Shown here: piece by piece, positions 8,174 to 15,758 of the stretch | How the letters are laid out: every line of letters starts with the position of its first letter | How positions within the stretch are numbered: the stretch's first letter is position 1 | Assembly (NCBI RefSeq): GCF_016908595.1 | Contig: NZ_JAFBEC010000003.1 | Coordinates: forward strand, 310,001 to 374,000 | Reading direction: 5' to 3' | Origin: Geomicrobium sediminis | GTDB taxonomy: Bacteria; Bacillota; Bacilli; Bacillales; Marinococcaceae | DNA: 64,000 bases | Position numbers and translations under genes: made by a program | Notes under the pieces: model-generated | Databases searched by the model: none | Told to the model about the DNA's origin: nothing | The model's input: only the letters and a program-made list of their open reading frames with translations

Positions 8174-8202
8174 TTGACATAAAAATAAAGCGTACGTATT
8201 AT
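8174..8202 (+). promoter_or_regulatory. Vegetative promoter of the DrrAB-like exporter
   Basis: TTGACA, a 17-bp spacer and TATTAT. The two operators follow immediately downstream. Confidence 0.8.
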
Positions 8203-8206
8203 AAAA

Positions 8207-8227
8207 TTGACTGAATGAGTCAGTCAA
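8207..8227. promoter_or_regulatory. TetR operator O1
   Basis: TTGACTGA-N5-TCAGTCAA, perfect 8-bp arms, placed over the expected transcription start. Confidence 0.8.
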
Positions 8228-8245
8228 AAAAATTTTGTTGTTAAA

Positions 8246-8266
8246 TTGACTGAATTAGTCAATCAA
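8246..8266. promoter_or_regulatory. TetR operator O2
   Basis: TTGACTGA-N5-TCAATCAA, same length and spacing as O1 with one arm mismatch. The 39-bp centre-to-centre spacing (close to four helical turns) would place two dimers on one face. Confidence 0.75.
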
Positions 8267-8286
8267 CATAAAAGGAGAGATCTTTC

Positions 8287-9231
8287 ATGACTGATCAGGT
8301 CATCTCGGTACAGGGCATTAAGAAAAGATATGGTGAGCATCTCGTGCTAGACGGACTGAGTTTTCATGTGGAACGAGGTTCAATCTTTGCTTTATTAGGC
8401 GAAAATGGCGCTGGGAAAACGACGATGGTTCGTATTTTAGCGACGTTGATCAAAGCTAACAGCGGCTCTGCAAAAATCGGGGGATATGATACCGACAGTG
8501 AATCCGTGTCTGTAAAGAAATTAATAAGTTTGACTGGACAATACGCAGCAGTTGATGAGTTGCTCACTGGTGAAGAGAATTTGCAAATGATCGGCCGGTT
8601 AAATCACTTGGATCACCGTACGGTTAAAGCACGCACAGTAGAGCTACTCGAACAATTTGACTTGAGTGGTGCTGCAAAAAAACGAGTAAGTACGTATTCA
8701 GGAGGAATGCGCCGTCGACTTGATATTGCAATCAGCTTGTTTGCGAATCCTGAAGTAATCTTCTTAGATGAGCCAACTACCGGTCTGGACCCTCGTAGCC
8801 GCAAAAACATGTGGGAATTAATTCGTAAGCTGGCTAATCGTGGCGTGACGATCTTCTTAACAACGCAGTATTTGGAAGAAGCAGATCAGCTTGCGGATAA
8901 AATTGCGGTTATGAATAACGGGAAAATCATTGAAACGGGAACCTCAGAACAATTAAAAAGCATCATTGGAAAGGAAAAGCTGGAGTTAACGTTCCAAGAC
9001 CAAGCTTCTTTCGATGAAGCGAGTAAAGTCATCAAAGGGCAAATAAACGAAAGTGAGAAGGTCATTTCTGTTGAGACGGAAGGTTCAACGGAAAGTTTAC
9101 GTCGCCTTTTGAATACGTTGCATGAAAATCAAATAGAACCCGTTGCAATGCATTTCCGTAAACCGACATTGGACGACGTATTTCTTGAAATTACAGGCAA
9201 ATCAACAAAAGGAGTTTCGTCAAATGACTAA
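8287..9231 (+). CDS. DrrA-type ABC exporter ATP-binding protein
   Basis: 314 residues. Walker A GENGAGKTT, Q-loop near TGQYAAVDE, signature YSGGMRRRLDIA, Walker B VIFLDEPTTGLD and a switch-region glutamine in TTQYLEEAD, the last typical of the DrrA (daunorubicin resistance) subfamily. The C-terminal domain ends with PTLDDVFLEITG, another DrrA hallmark. It powers the permease encoded next, with which it overlaps by 8 bases. Expression is probably controlled by the TetR protein upstream through O1 and O2. Confidence 0.9.
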   Translation: MTDQVISVQGIKKRYGEHLVLDGLSFHVERGSIFALLGENGAGKTTMVRILATLIKANSGSAKIGGYDTDSESVSVKKLISLTGQYAAVDELLTGEENLQMIGRLNHLDHRTVKARTVELLEQFDLSGAAKKRVSTYSGGMRRRLDIAISLFANPEVIFLDEPTTGLDPRSRKNMWELIRKLANRGVTIFLTTQYLEEADQLADKIAVMNNGKIIETGTSEQLKSIIGKEKLELTFQDQASFDEASKVIKGQINESEKVISVETEGSTESLRRLLNTLHENQIEPVAMHFRKPTLDDVFLEITGKSTKGVSSND

Positions 9232-9997
9232 TTCAAGATTGTATTGGGCTGCGATGGACGGGTGGACGATGACGAGACGTAGCATAAAACATATCGTTCG
9301 AGAAAAGGAATCCCTAATGATGGCTATTGGATTACCAGTTGCTATTATGATTATGTTCGTTGCAGTATTTGGAGGAGCAATTCAAACGGGAACGGACTAT
9401 GTCAATTACGTTGTTCCAGGTGTCATTATTACGTGTGCAGGCTTTGGAAGTTCGATTATCGCAGTAAGTGTTACACAAGACATGATTGGTGGGTTATTTG
9501 AGCGCCTACGCAGCATGCCACTTCATCCATCTTCGTTAATGGTCGGCCATGTGATTGGTGGCTTCGTTCGGAATGCGATTGCTACGACTGTCGTCATTCT
9601 AGTCGCACTACTGATTGGTTTTCAGCCAGAGGCAGGGGTAGTAGAGTGGTTAGGAGTTATTGGTATCTTAACCTTATTTATGCTTTCTCTTAATTGGTTA
9701 TTTGTCGTATTTGGATTGCTTGTAAAAAATGTAGAAACAGCCAACGCGATCACATTTCCGATGTTGTTTCTGCCTTATGTGAGTAGCGCATTTGTACCTA
9801 CTGAAACGATGCCTTCATGGCTCCACACCTTTGCAGAAAATCAACCGATGACCCCGTTAATTGAGACATTACGCGGACTTCTTCTCGGTACACCGATTGG
9901 CACGAACCTGTGGTTATCCATTGCTTGGTTCGGGGGATTGCTCATCATTTCGTTTATTGTCGCAACGATTTTATTTAAGAAGAGAAAGACTGAGTAG
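9224..9997 (+). CDS. DrrB-type ABC exporter permease
   Basis: 257 residues from the ATG at 9224, which is preceded by AAAGGAG inside the ATPase gene. Six transmembrane segments of the ABC-2 family are visible. A conserved block GGLFERLRSMPL lies at about residue 87, and the later FPMLFLPYVSSAFVPTETMP segment is a DrrB/ABC-2 signature. Together with the DrrA-like ATPase it forms a drug or lipid exporter in the cytoplasmic membrane. A terminator follows, so this is the end of a two-gene operon. Confidence 0.88.
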   Translation: MTNSRLYWAAMDGWTMTRRSIKHIVREKESLMMAIGLPVAIMIMFVAVFGGAIQTGTDYVNYVVPGVIITCAGFGSSIIAVSVTQDMIGGLFERLRSMPLHPSSLMVGHVIGGFVRNAIATTVVILVALLIGFQPEAGVVEWLGVIGILTLFMLSLNWLFVVFGLLVKNVETANAITFPMLFLPYVSSAFVPTETMPSWLHTFAENQPMTPLIETLRGLLLGTPIGTNLWLSIAWFGGLLIISFIVATILFKKRKTE

Positions 9998-10009
9998 AGA
10001 TTAATAAAT

Positions 10010-10046
10010 GGACGTCGTTCTCTTAAAGTGAATGACGTCCTTCTTC
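10010..10046 (+). terminator. Terminator of the DrrAB-like operon
   Basis: GGACGTC (10010-10016) pairs with GACGTCC (10034-10040), extended inward by TTC/GAA, with a T-rich tail. Confidence 0.65.
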
Positions 10047-10119
10047 CTTCAATTTCTTCCGTGGCATTGCTACATCCATTAAGTAAGAAAAAAGCAGCTA
10101 TGCTCGATAAAGTTTTCAT
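10042..10119 (-). pseudogene. Possible lipoprotein remnant (signal peptide only)
   Basis: From ATG at 10119 the minus strand reads MKTLSSIAAFFLLNGCSNAT, which looks like a lipoprotein signal with the lipobox LNGC. After about 26 residues the frame runs into sequence antisense to the exporter terminator and permease, so the mature protein is missing. The nearest GAGGGG is too far upstream to be a normal ribosome binding site. It may be a truncated gene or chance. Confidence 0.3.
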
Positions 10120-10169
10120 GACATATCTAATACGAACCCCTCTTAATCAAAATATCAACCTGCAAAAGC

Positions 10170-10352
10170 CTAGAAGAAAAAGTAAAAGAGTATGATACAT
10201 AGCACGATGATGAATGCGAGGGTGAAGACTCTTGAAAGGCAGCTTCCTTGAGCGAACGTTTCAGGTCTTCCAACGATCCCTTTATCAACGGATTCACCGA
10301 TCTTTTCTTTCGGTTCGTTCCTCTTCGAATGATAATCTGAATTATTGGTCAT
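10170..10352 (-). CDS. Small protein with one C-terminal transmembrane helix
   Basis: 60 residues. A hydrophilic, charged N-terminal half (KRNEPKEKIGESVDKG) is followed by a strongly hydrophobic tail from about residue 43 to the end (VFTLAFIIVLCIILFYFFF), suggesting a tail-anchored membrane protein. AGGAG lies 9 bases upstream of the ATG, and TATTAT just before it could be a -10 box. I do not recognise the family. It is transcribed divergently from the two-helix protein at 10523. Confidence 0.55.
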   Translation of the reverse strand: MTNNSDYHSKRNEPKEKIGESVDKGIVGRPETFAQGSCLSRVFTLAFIIVLCIILFYFFF

Positions 10353-10522
10353 CTCGAAACACTCCTATAATACGTTCGTTCATACAATTTCCAGAGGCGT
10401 TAGTGTTCTTCAGTACATGTACCCGTCTTTATAGTCCTTAAAAACGAACGTTATTGAAACACTACGGTGAATATGGTGTAATTGCTAACAGTATTTTTAA
10501 CTTAGGGGAGTCGTTATAAGGC

Positions 10523-10828
10523 ATGAGAGTTTTTTTGAAAGAGTTTTCTTATTATTTAGCGGCTATCGGATTGGCGATTTTATTCTCAATCGTTGTGTCA
10601 TTTTTGAATCCGTTAATAAGAGCATTTTCTGATCTAGTGCTAGGAACGACGCTATTGGATTCAGGGAATTTTTCTATTGTGGCAAACGATTTATTTTTAT
10701 CACTTATATTGTTAACAGTGATTGTTCCTGTAGTAATTGTATTTTATCCTATAGGGATCCTTATGAAATACGTAGTACTTAGCGCGCGGGGAACTCGAAA
10801 ACGTAGAAACCAAAGGCACGAAGCGTAA
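10523..10828 (+). CDS. Small membrane protein with two to three helices, unknown
   Basis: 101 residues. A hydrophobic helix at about residues 8-32 (YLAAIGLAILFSIVVSFL) and a second long hydrophobic block at about 57-86 surround a short polar loop. The C-terminus is very basic (RGTRKRRNQR), which places it in the cytoplasm by the positive-inside rule. GGGGAG lies upstream of the ATG, and ATAAGG is immediately adjacent. No family recognised. Confidence 0.6.
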   Translation: MRVFLKEFSYYLAAIGLAILFSIVVSFLNPLIRAFSDLVLGTTLLDSGNFSIVANDLFLSLILLTVIVPVVIVFYPIGILMKYVVLSARGTRKRRNQRHEA

Positions 10829-10917
10829 GGCGTGAGAGTTTTTAGTAAATGAAGGTGTTTCTTCACAGGTCTATAAAACAATGACTTCCTTCTTTAATGT
10901 CTTCCTGTAAGTCACTG

Positions 10918-11094
10918 CTATTTATCTTTGGTTTGTTTATACTTAAGTGAAGCGTAGATTACTAATGAGATAATCGTACACACAGTTAACATACCGAGCA
11001 GGGTCGTGAGATTTATGGTGTTACGGCTAATCAGTTCAGTAAGTATCATAATGAAAAATAGGCATAACCCGATGAATAGAGCTTTTTTAGCCAT
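10918..11094 (-). CDS. Small two-helix membrane protein, unknown
   Basis: 58 residues read directly from the minus strand: it begins MAKKALFIGLCLFFIMILTE and ends with SLKYKQTKDK before TAG at 10918-10920. Two hydrophobic helices, about residues 6-21 and 29-49, are joined by a short polar loop (SRNTINLT) and followed by a basic tail. A strong ribosome binding site, GGAGGT, lies 4-5 bases upstream of ATG 11094, which argues for a real gene despite the length. No family recognised. Confidence 0.6.
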   Translation of the reverse strand: MAKKALFIGLCLFFIMILTELISRNTINLTTLLGMLTVCTIISLVIYASLKYKQTKDK

Positions 11095-11216
11095 GGGGAC
11101 CTCCGATCTTTTTTAATATGTTTACCCGATTTTGCAGTTCCAAAAGCAAGTCATCTTGAATCTTTAGAGTGAATATAGATTCGTTTTTATAGACATTACT
11201 TATTGAAGGAGAAGTT

Positions 11217-11915
11217 ATGGATAACATAGCAAATAAAGTTGCCAACTATATTAATCATCTTGATAAAAAAATCGTAATCGGAATTTCGGGTCATGGTGCT
11301 TCAGGGAAAACAACATTTGCGAATCGTCTTCGAGAGTTGATTGGGGAGCAACATGTCAATTATATGAACACGGACCCTTACATCATTGGCTCTGAGCTTA
11401 GAAAGTACACAACAATCGAGTATGAATATGATCAAAAACGACATGCGTCTAAAATGACAGCGTGCCATCCAGCAGCCCACCATGTCGTCTCCTTAGAAAG
11501 AGATCTTACGATGATTCGAGAGGGATTAGATTTTAATACGATAAAAACGCATTATATGGAAAGTGCGTTAGTATCATCTGATAACAAAGTTAGTATTGTG
11601 GAAGGGATGAGTACTGCATTTGTAGATCCAAGTTTATTTGATTTGAAGATTTACCTTTATACAGATGGAGAAACTGAGTTTATGAGAAGGGGCATTCGAG
11701 ATGTGTCCGAAAGAGGTATGAATATTGAGTATTTAAAGCAATCTCATAACCAACGAAGAATTCAATATGAATTATTTATGCATACTTATCATGAGGTATT
11801 TGATCTTGTTATCAAGAATACGAATCAAAGCTATGTTATAGAAAAAGACAGCTTGAACCTCTGTTCGATCAATTGGCTGCTGTTCTTCATTAAAAAGGAA
11901 AAGGATGATACTTAA
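11217..11915 (+). CDS. Uridine kinase-like P-loop NTPase
   Basis: 232 residues. The Walker A motif GISGHGASGKTT at about residues 22-33 and the order of conserved blocks (NTDPYI after the P-loop, HPAAH near 83, VEGM for the Walker B region, then the RGIRDVSERG lid) fit the uridine kinase/phosphoribulokinase superfamily. These enzymes phosphorylate a small hydroxylated substrate with ATP or GTP in the cytoplasm. It is divergent from true uridine kinase, so the substrate is open. AAGGAGAAG precedes the ATG. It appears monocistronic. Confidence 0.75.
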   Translation: MDNIANKVANYINHLDKKIVIGISGHGASGKTTFANRLRELIGEQHVNYMNTDPYIIGSELRKYTTIEYEYDQKRHASKMTACHPAAHHVVSLERDLTMIREGLDFNTIKTHYMESALVSSDNKVSIVEGMSTAFVDPSLFDLKIYLYTDGETEFMRRGIRDVSERGMNIEYLKQSHNQRRIQYELFMHTYHEVFDLVIKNTNQSYVIEKDSLNLCSINWLLFFIKKEKDDT

Positions 11916-12111
11916 GAATCATCTAATTCGCTTAACAATCCAAAATTTCATAAAAAACTTGGAAGGTGCTTATTTATATGTTACGATTACTATTAACTAG
12001 TTTTGTTACGAAGAAAACAGAAAGCAAGCAACTTTCATCTAGAGTTTCACTTTGAGCAAGAATAGTAATATATCGTGTAATGCATGTGCAAAGCACTAGG
12101 AGGCAACAATC

Positions 12112-12315
12112 ATGGAACAAGGTACAGTAAAATGGTTTAACGCAGACAAAGGTTTTGGATTTATTGAGCGTGAAGGTAACGAAGACGTATTCGTACACTT
12201 CTCTGCAATCCAAACTGAAGGCTTCAAAACTTTAGATGAAGGTCAAAAAGTTAGCTTTGAAATCACTCAAGGTGACCGTGGACCTCAAGCTGCAAACGTT
12301 TCAAAAGAAGGCTAA
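12112..12315 (+). CDS. csp: Cold shock protein, CspB/CspC-type RNA chaperone
   Basis: 67 residues, the standard length. It carries the single OB-fold cold-shock domain with RNP1 (KGFGFI) and RNP2 (VFVHFSAI). It binds single-stranded RNA and DNA and prevents RNA structure formation at low temperature. The start is fixed by AGGAGG. The roughly 200-bp leader upstream (11916-12111) is without another clear gene and probably includes the long 5' untranslated region usual for csp genes. A strong terminator follows the stop codon. Confidence 0.95.
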   Translation: MEQGTVKWFNADKGFGFIEREGNEDVFVHFSAIQTEGFKTLDEGQKVSFEITQGDRGPQAANVSKEG

Positions 12316-12325
12316 TACCCGATTA

Positions 12326-12353
12326 AAACAGACTCTTTGAGTCTGTTTTTTTT
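12326..12353 (+). terminator. Terminator of csp
   Basis: AAACAGACTC and GAGTCTGTTT form a perfect 10-bp stem with a 3-nt loop and a T8 tail. Confidence 0.9.
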
Positions 12354-12378
12354 ATTGGTTGATAGGGAGTAAAGTGGA

Positions 12379-12958
12379 TGACGTTACATCAAAGTCACAA
12401 TACACAATTGCGTGAGCAATTAGCACGCTTAGCTAAGCAGCTTAATGAAAACAATATTACTCGGGCGATTGGAGGTCATTTCTCCTTTTGCAATACGGGA
12501 TTGTAAAGAAAGTGAATGACATCGATGTGTTAGTGTCTGAGAAAGATGTAGGTCGTAAGAAGACAATCATTGATACGATTGGGAATGAAAAGGAAGCTCA
12601 AAAGTATTCACCTTTTCGGACCAGTTATTTCTATAAATACACGATGAATGATGTCGAAGTTGACCTTATGAGTGGATTCTCCTTGGAACACGAAAATGGC
12701 GTATACATACTCTCGCTAACCCCAAATTCAATTGTTTCGTGTACACAAATTAACGGTGTAAGCATTCCACTCTGTACGTTAGAAGATTGGTACATCTTAT
12801 ACAGTTTGATGCCTAATAAAGAAGAGAAAGAATTGCTTTTATTTCGTTATTTTCAGGCGCATGGCATTTCTAATAAGCAATTGTTGATCGAAGCGTGCAG
12901 ACAGCCATTGCCGGATAGAGTTAGGGGTAATGTTAAACAGCTTCTTAAAAGCGGATGA
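12379..12958 (+). pseudogene. Nucleotidyltransferase-like gene with a one-base frameshift
   Basis: ATG 12379 (GGGAG 8 bases upstream) opens MTLHQSHNTQLREQLARLAK and reaches ITRAIGGHFSF before going out of frame and stopping at 12505. Adding one T to the T4 run at 12486-12489 joins it to LQYGIVKKVNDIDVLVSEKD, which continues uninterrupted to 12958. The join recreates a GG...NDIDV nucleotidyltransferase motif (GG then D-x-D). The region downstream has a VEVDLMSGF block with the third acidic residue. The intact protein would be about 193 residues. Starting at the internal TTG 12488 would lack the essential GG, so I favour a frameshifted gene. Confidence 0.6.
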
Positions 12959-13011
12959 ATCCATAGAATGGTGTGTTTGTTGTGATATTAAAGTGTTAAG
13001 GAGGTCATGTC

Positions 13012-13305
13012 ATGCCTACGTGCTCAAACTGCAAGCAAGGGTGGGGATGGAGGTTATCCATCAAAAAGTCATTCTCAATTTATGGGATGAGTTGCCCTCA
13101 TTGTCAGGTACAGTATTTATCTAGAAATGCGAAAAGAAAAACGTCATTTTTAGCATTTTTACCGTTGCTCGTTCCATTATTAAGTTTGTTAACAAATTTA
13201 GGCTTCTTAGCAATTATCATGATCTTCTTATCTGTTTCTTTGCTTTTCATGTCATTGTATCCATTTTTGATGGAGTTATCTAGTGAAGATCAATTGAGAT
13301 TTTGA
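13012..13305 (+). CDS. CXXC-20-CXXC family membrane protein (putative zinc ribbon)
   Basis: 97 residues. C4-x2-C7 and C28-x2-C31 are separated by exactly 20 residues, the defining arrangement of the cxxc_20_cxxc (TIGR04104-type) family. The four cysteines probably bind zinc. After the ribbon come two hydrophobic helices at about residues 42-85 (LAFLPLLVPLLSLL and LAIIMIFLSVSLLF). Function is unknown; members are common small membrane proteins in Bacillaceae. AAGGAGG precedes the ATG. An overlapping ORF in another frame (from 12930) is a shadow. Confidence 0.8.
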   Translation: MPTCSNCKQGWGWRLSIKKSFSIYGMSCPHCQVQYLSRNAKRKTSFLAFLPLLVPLLSLLTNLGFLAIIMIFLSVSLLFMSLYPFLMELSSEDQLRF

Positions 13306-13501
13306 GTGCTTATTTTATTCGGAAGGACTTGCCTTGAAGTACTAAGGGCGAGACCTTTCTTTTTTTTGATTATGATCATGAGGGAAATTTATTCAATTGT
13401 CATAGTGCTACTTCCTATATTATTATGGAGTAGTTGCTATAAATCGTGTCGTGAATATGTGGGATAAGAAAGACCGAGAGACGAAAAGGTAGGGAAGTAC
13501 G

Positions 13502-14476
13502 ATGACTGAAAATTTCTGGCGTGATTTACCACGTCCATTCTTTATATTAGCTCCGATGGAAGACGTTACGGACGTTGTGTTTCGTCACGTCGTAAGTGAA
13601 GCCGCGAGACCAGATGTATTTTTTACGGAGTTTACGAATTCTGAAAGTTATTGCCATCCAGATGGCAAGCAAAGTGTTCGCGGTCGTTTGACGTTTACAG
13701 AAGACGAACAGCCGATGGTTGCTCATATTTGGGGTGACAAGCCTGAATTCTTCGAGGAAATGAGTATTGGCATGGCAAAAGAAGGATTTAAAGGAATCGA
13801 CCTTAATATGGGCTGCCCGGTTCAAAATGTGGCAGGGAACGGAAAAGGAAGCGGATTAATTCGCCGCCCAGACGTTGTTGCTGAACTCATTCAAGCAGCC
13901 AAAGCTGGGGGACTGCCTGTAAGTGTGAAGACGAGACTTGGCTATACGTATGTGGATGAATGGCGTGAGTGGTTAACACATGTACTAAAGCAAGACATTG
14001 CGAACTTGTCTATCCATTTACGTACGAAGAAGGAAATGAGCAAAGTCGACGCGCACTGGGAGCTCATTCCAGAGATCAAAAAACTCCGAGATGAGATTGC
14101 ACCTGACACACTGTTGACGATCAATGGTGATATTCCTAACCGTCAAGTCGGCTTAGAACTCGTTGAGAAGTACGGAGTCGACGGTGTCATGATTGGACGA
14201 GGAATCTTTACGAATCCATTTGCATTTGAAAAAGAACCTAGAGAGCATAGCAGTGAAGAGTTACTCGATCTGCTCCGGTTGCAACTTGACCTACACGACA
14301 AATATCACGAGATTGAATCCCGTGCGTTTAAACCGCTTCACCGCTTCTTCAAAATCTATGTACGCGATTTCCGTGGAGCGAGTGAGTTAAGAAATCAATT
14401 GATGAACTCAAGTTCAACAGATGAAGTACGGTCACTCCTTGATTCGTTCCAAGCTGAAAAACAAGAGACATTATAA
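13502..14476 (+). CDS. dus: tRNA-dihydrouridine synthase
   Basis: 324 residues, the usual length. It begins with the FMN-barrel motif LAPMEDVTD (about residue 18), and has [10 protein letters not shown] with catalytic C105, SVKTRLGY for substrate binding and [12 protein letters not shown] near residue 230 for the FMN phosphate. The C-terminal helical domain recognises tRNA. The enzyme reduces specific uridines in tRNA with NADPH. The sequence is of the divergent DusC-like type often found as an additional dus gene in Bacillaceae. GGGAAG lies upstream of the ATG. It is followed by a perfect terminator. Confidence 0.9.
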   Translation: MTENFWRDLPRPFFILAPMEDVTDVVFRHVVSEAARPDVFFTEFTNSESYCHPDGKQSVRGRLTFTEDEQPMVAHIWGDKPEFFEEMSIGMAKEGFKGIDLNMGCPVQNVAGNGKGSGLIRRPDVVAELIQAAKAGGLPVSVKTRLGYTYVDEWREWLTHVLKQDIANLSIHLRTKKEMSKVDAHWELIPEIKKLRDEIAPDTLLTINGDIPNRQVGLELVEKYGVDGVMIGRGIFTNPFAFEKEPREHSSEELLDLLRLQLDLHDKYHEIESRAFKPLHRFFKIYVRDFRGASELRNQLMNSSSTDEVRSLLDSFQAEKQETL

Positions 14477-14480
14477 TTCG

Positions 14481-14517
14481 AAAACGCCCTTCAAAGTGAA
14501 CTTTGAAGGGCGTTTTG
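14481..14517. terminator. Terminator of dus
   Basis: A perfect 16-bp stem from AAAACGCCCTTCAAAG to its complement with a 4-nt loop. The A-rich 5' side and T-rich 3' side would let it work on both strands. Confidence 0.9.
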
Positions 14518-14563
14518 TTGGTCAAGAGGACTAAAATTTTATGGATTTAATCCGAGGTCCCGT

Positions 14564-14794
14564 CTCTTGCACCACGATCCTGTTCTCTTGCACCACGATC
14601 CTGTTCTCTTGCACCGCGGTCCTGTTCTCTTGCACCGCGGTCCCGGTCTCTTGCACCGCGGTCCTGGTCTCTTGCACCACGGTCCTGGCCTCTTGCACCA
14701 CGGTCCTGTTCTCTTGCACCACGGTCCCGTTCTCTTGCACCATGGTCCTGAGCTCTTGCACCGCGGTCACGAGCTTTTGCACAATGCCCCTGAA
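14564..14794. repeat. 21-bp tandem repeat (minisatellite), 11 copies
   Basis: The unit CTCTTGCACCRCGGTCCTGTT recurs without length change at 14564, 14585 and every 21 bases to 14774, with a partial copy before the array. Copies differ at a few positions only (CAC/CGC, GAT/GGT, TGTT/CGTT/TGGT). Each unit has a small dyad, ACCRCGGT. Because 21 is a multiple of three, all six frames stay open, giving several artificial ORFs. On the minus strand one frame reads ARxxDRG heptads, with mostly synonymous or conservative changes. The array lies between two facing terminators. No spacers are present, so it is not a CRISPR array. Confidence 0.95.
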
Positions 14795-14810
14795 TTCTAG
14801 CCTCGTGCAA

Positions 14811-14840
14811 AAAGGCATAGCCTCTATAAGCTATGCCTTA
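14811..14840 (-). terminator. Terminator of the RidA gene
   Basis: AAGGCATAGC (14812-14821) pairs with GCTATGCCTT (14830-14839). In the minus direction the stem ends in T5, so it stops transcription coming from the RidA gene just before the repeat array. Confidence 0.75.
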
Positions 14841-14924
14841 AACGATATCTATTACTTTCCCTGTCTTCGTAACAAGGGAACGTTCATTTGATAAAAAGCT
14901 GTATGCTTTGAATCGTTGCTACTA

Positions 14925-15317
14925 TCAAAATTCAGCACACCAAAGCTCAATTTCAATTTTTAACTCGGGTAATCCTAATGCTGAGATGTAAGCCACAGTC
15001 ATGGCTGGGTATGCTGATGGGAACAGTTCATCCCATTGAGCGTCTAAGAAGTTCCAATCGATTTGTTCGGTCGCCCAAATGTTAACTTTAATAATATTTT
15101 TTTCACTTAAAGTCTCTGATGTTAGGATTTTCTGTATGTTTGAAAATGTATTTGTGACTTGATCGTTGAATTTAGGTGGGAGATTGCCATGTGAATCTGT
15201 TCCGATTTGACCTGATGTGACGATTAAATCGGCACCTTTTGGAACTCGTGTCACATGACTGTAATTCCCCACGGGCTTAGCCATTGAATCTGGATTTTTC
15301 CTACTGATGTTTTGCAT
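14925..15317 (-). CDS. RidA family protein (YjgF/YER057c/UK114)
   Basis: 130 residues, the standard length. Family features are the N-terminal GNYSHVTRVP region, LIVTSGQIGTD, the middle QVTNTFSNIQKIL helix, VNIWATEQID and the C-terminal PAMTVAYISALGLPELKIEIE. RidA proteins hydrolyse reactive enamines and imines formed by PLP enzymes. The RidA arginine is not in its usual RPA.T context: the sequence reads YPAMTVAY. This suggests a RidA subfamily member whose deaminase activity is uncertain. A terminator lies downstream at 14811-14840. Confidence 0.85.
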   Translation of the reverse strand: MQNISRKNPDSMAKPVGNYSHVTRVPKGADLIVTSGQIGTDSHGNLPPKFNDQVTNTFSNIQKILTSETLSEKNIIKVNIWATEQIDWNFLDAQWDELFPSAYPAMTVAYISALGLPELKIEIELWCAEF

Positions 15318-15389
15318 TGTATACCCTCACTTCTAGAGTTTTTCTGCTCGATTTCTTAAAAAAGATAGACTTCACCAATATCATGAATT

Positions 15390-15455
15390 CTAGAAGAAAA
15401 CAGCAGTAGAGAATCCATAACCGAAAGATAAAAACATGAGAATTTTCTTCTTCAT
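15390..15455 (-). CDS. Possible 21-residue hydrophobic peptide
   Basis: ATG at 15455 opens MKKKILMFLSFGYGFSTAVF and one more F before TAG. AAGGAG lies 11 bases upstream. It looks like an isolated signal-peptide or membrane peptide in a 440-bp gap otherwise without genes. The short length means chance cannot be excluded. Confidence 0.25.
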   Translation of the reverse strand: MKKKILMFLSFGYGFSTAVFF

Positions 15456-15758
15456 AACTTGGACACTCCTTTTCTCCATTTTGTAAGGGTTAAGTGCTCG
15501 TTTTATTAAGTGTTTAAAATGAGTGTACGTGCAACGTCACATCTTGATTTGTCATTGTCGCTACAGCAATTTCTGAGAGTGTCTTTATGTTGCCTCTATA
15601 AATACGTGCTGTGTCTTTAATCATACCAAAGAGTTTTATAGAGTGGGTAGAAAAAACTCCTTTATAAAATGCTAGACGGCGTGATGTTCGAATGTTCCAT
15701 GTTGTGTGAAATTAGTGTGATAGAATAGACCTAACATTTTAAATGGGGGTAAAAGGAT
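15456..15758. other. Gap upstream of the S66 peptidase gene
   Basis: No gene seen. It must contain the promoter of the 15759 gene, but no promoter of good consensus could be assigned by eye. Confidence 0.4.

Noticed and set aside
9841-10119. 92-codon minus-strand frame as a full lipoprotein gene
   Set aside because: Beyond the first 26 codons it is antisense to the exporter permease and its terminator; only the signal-peptide-like start is reported as a possible remnant.
11979-12054. 25-codon frame in the leader of the cold shock gene as a leader peptide
   Set aside because: The putative ribosome binding site is too far from the ATG and the peptide has no regulatory feature such as repeated codons.
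14564-14794. CRISPR array
   Set aside because: Units are directly adjacent without spacers and no cas genes are present.
14541-14891. Long overlapping open frames through the repeat array on both strands
   Set aside because: A 21-bp period without stops opens all frames automatically; none has a convincing start. Only the minus-strand ARxxDRG frame is kept as an open question.
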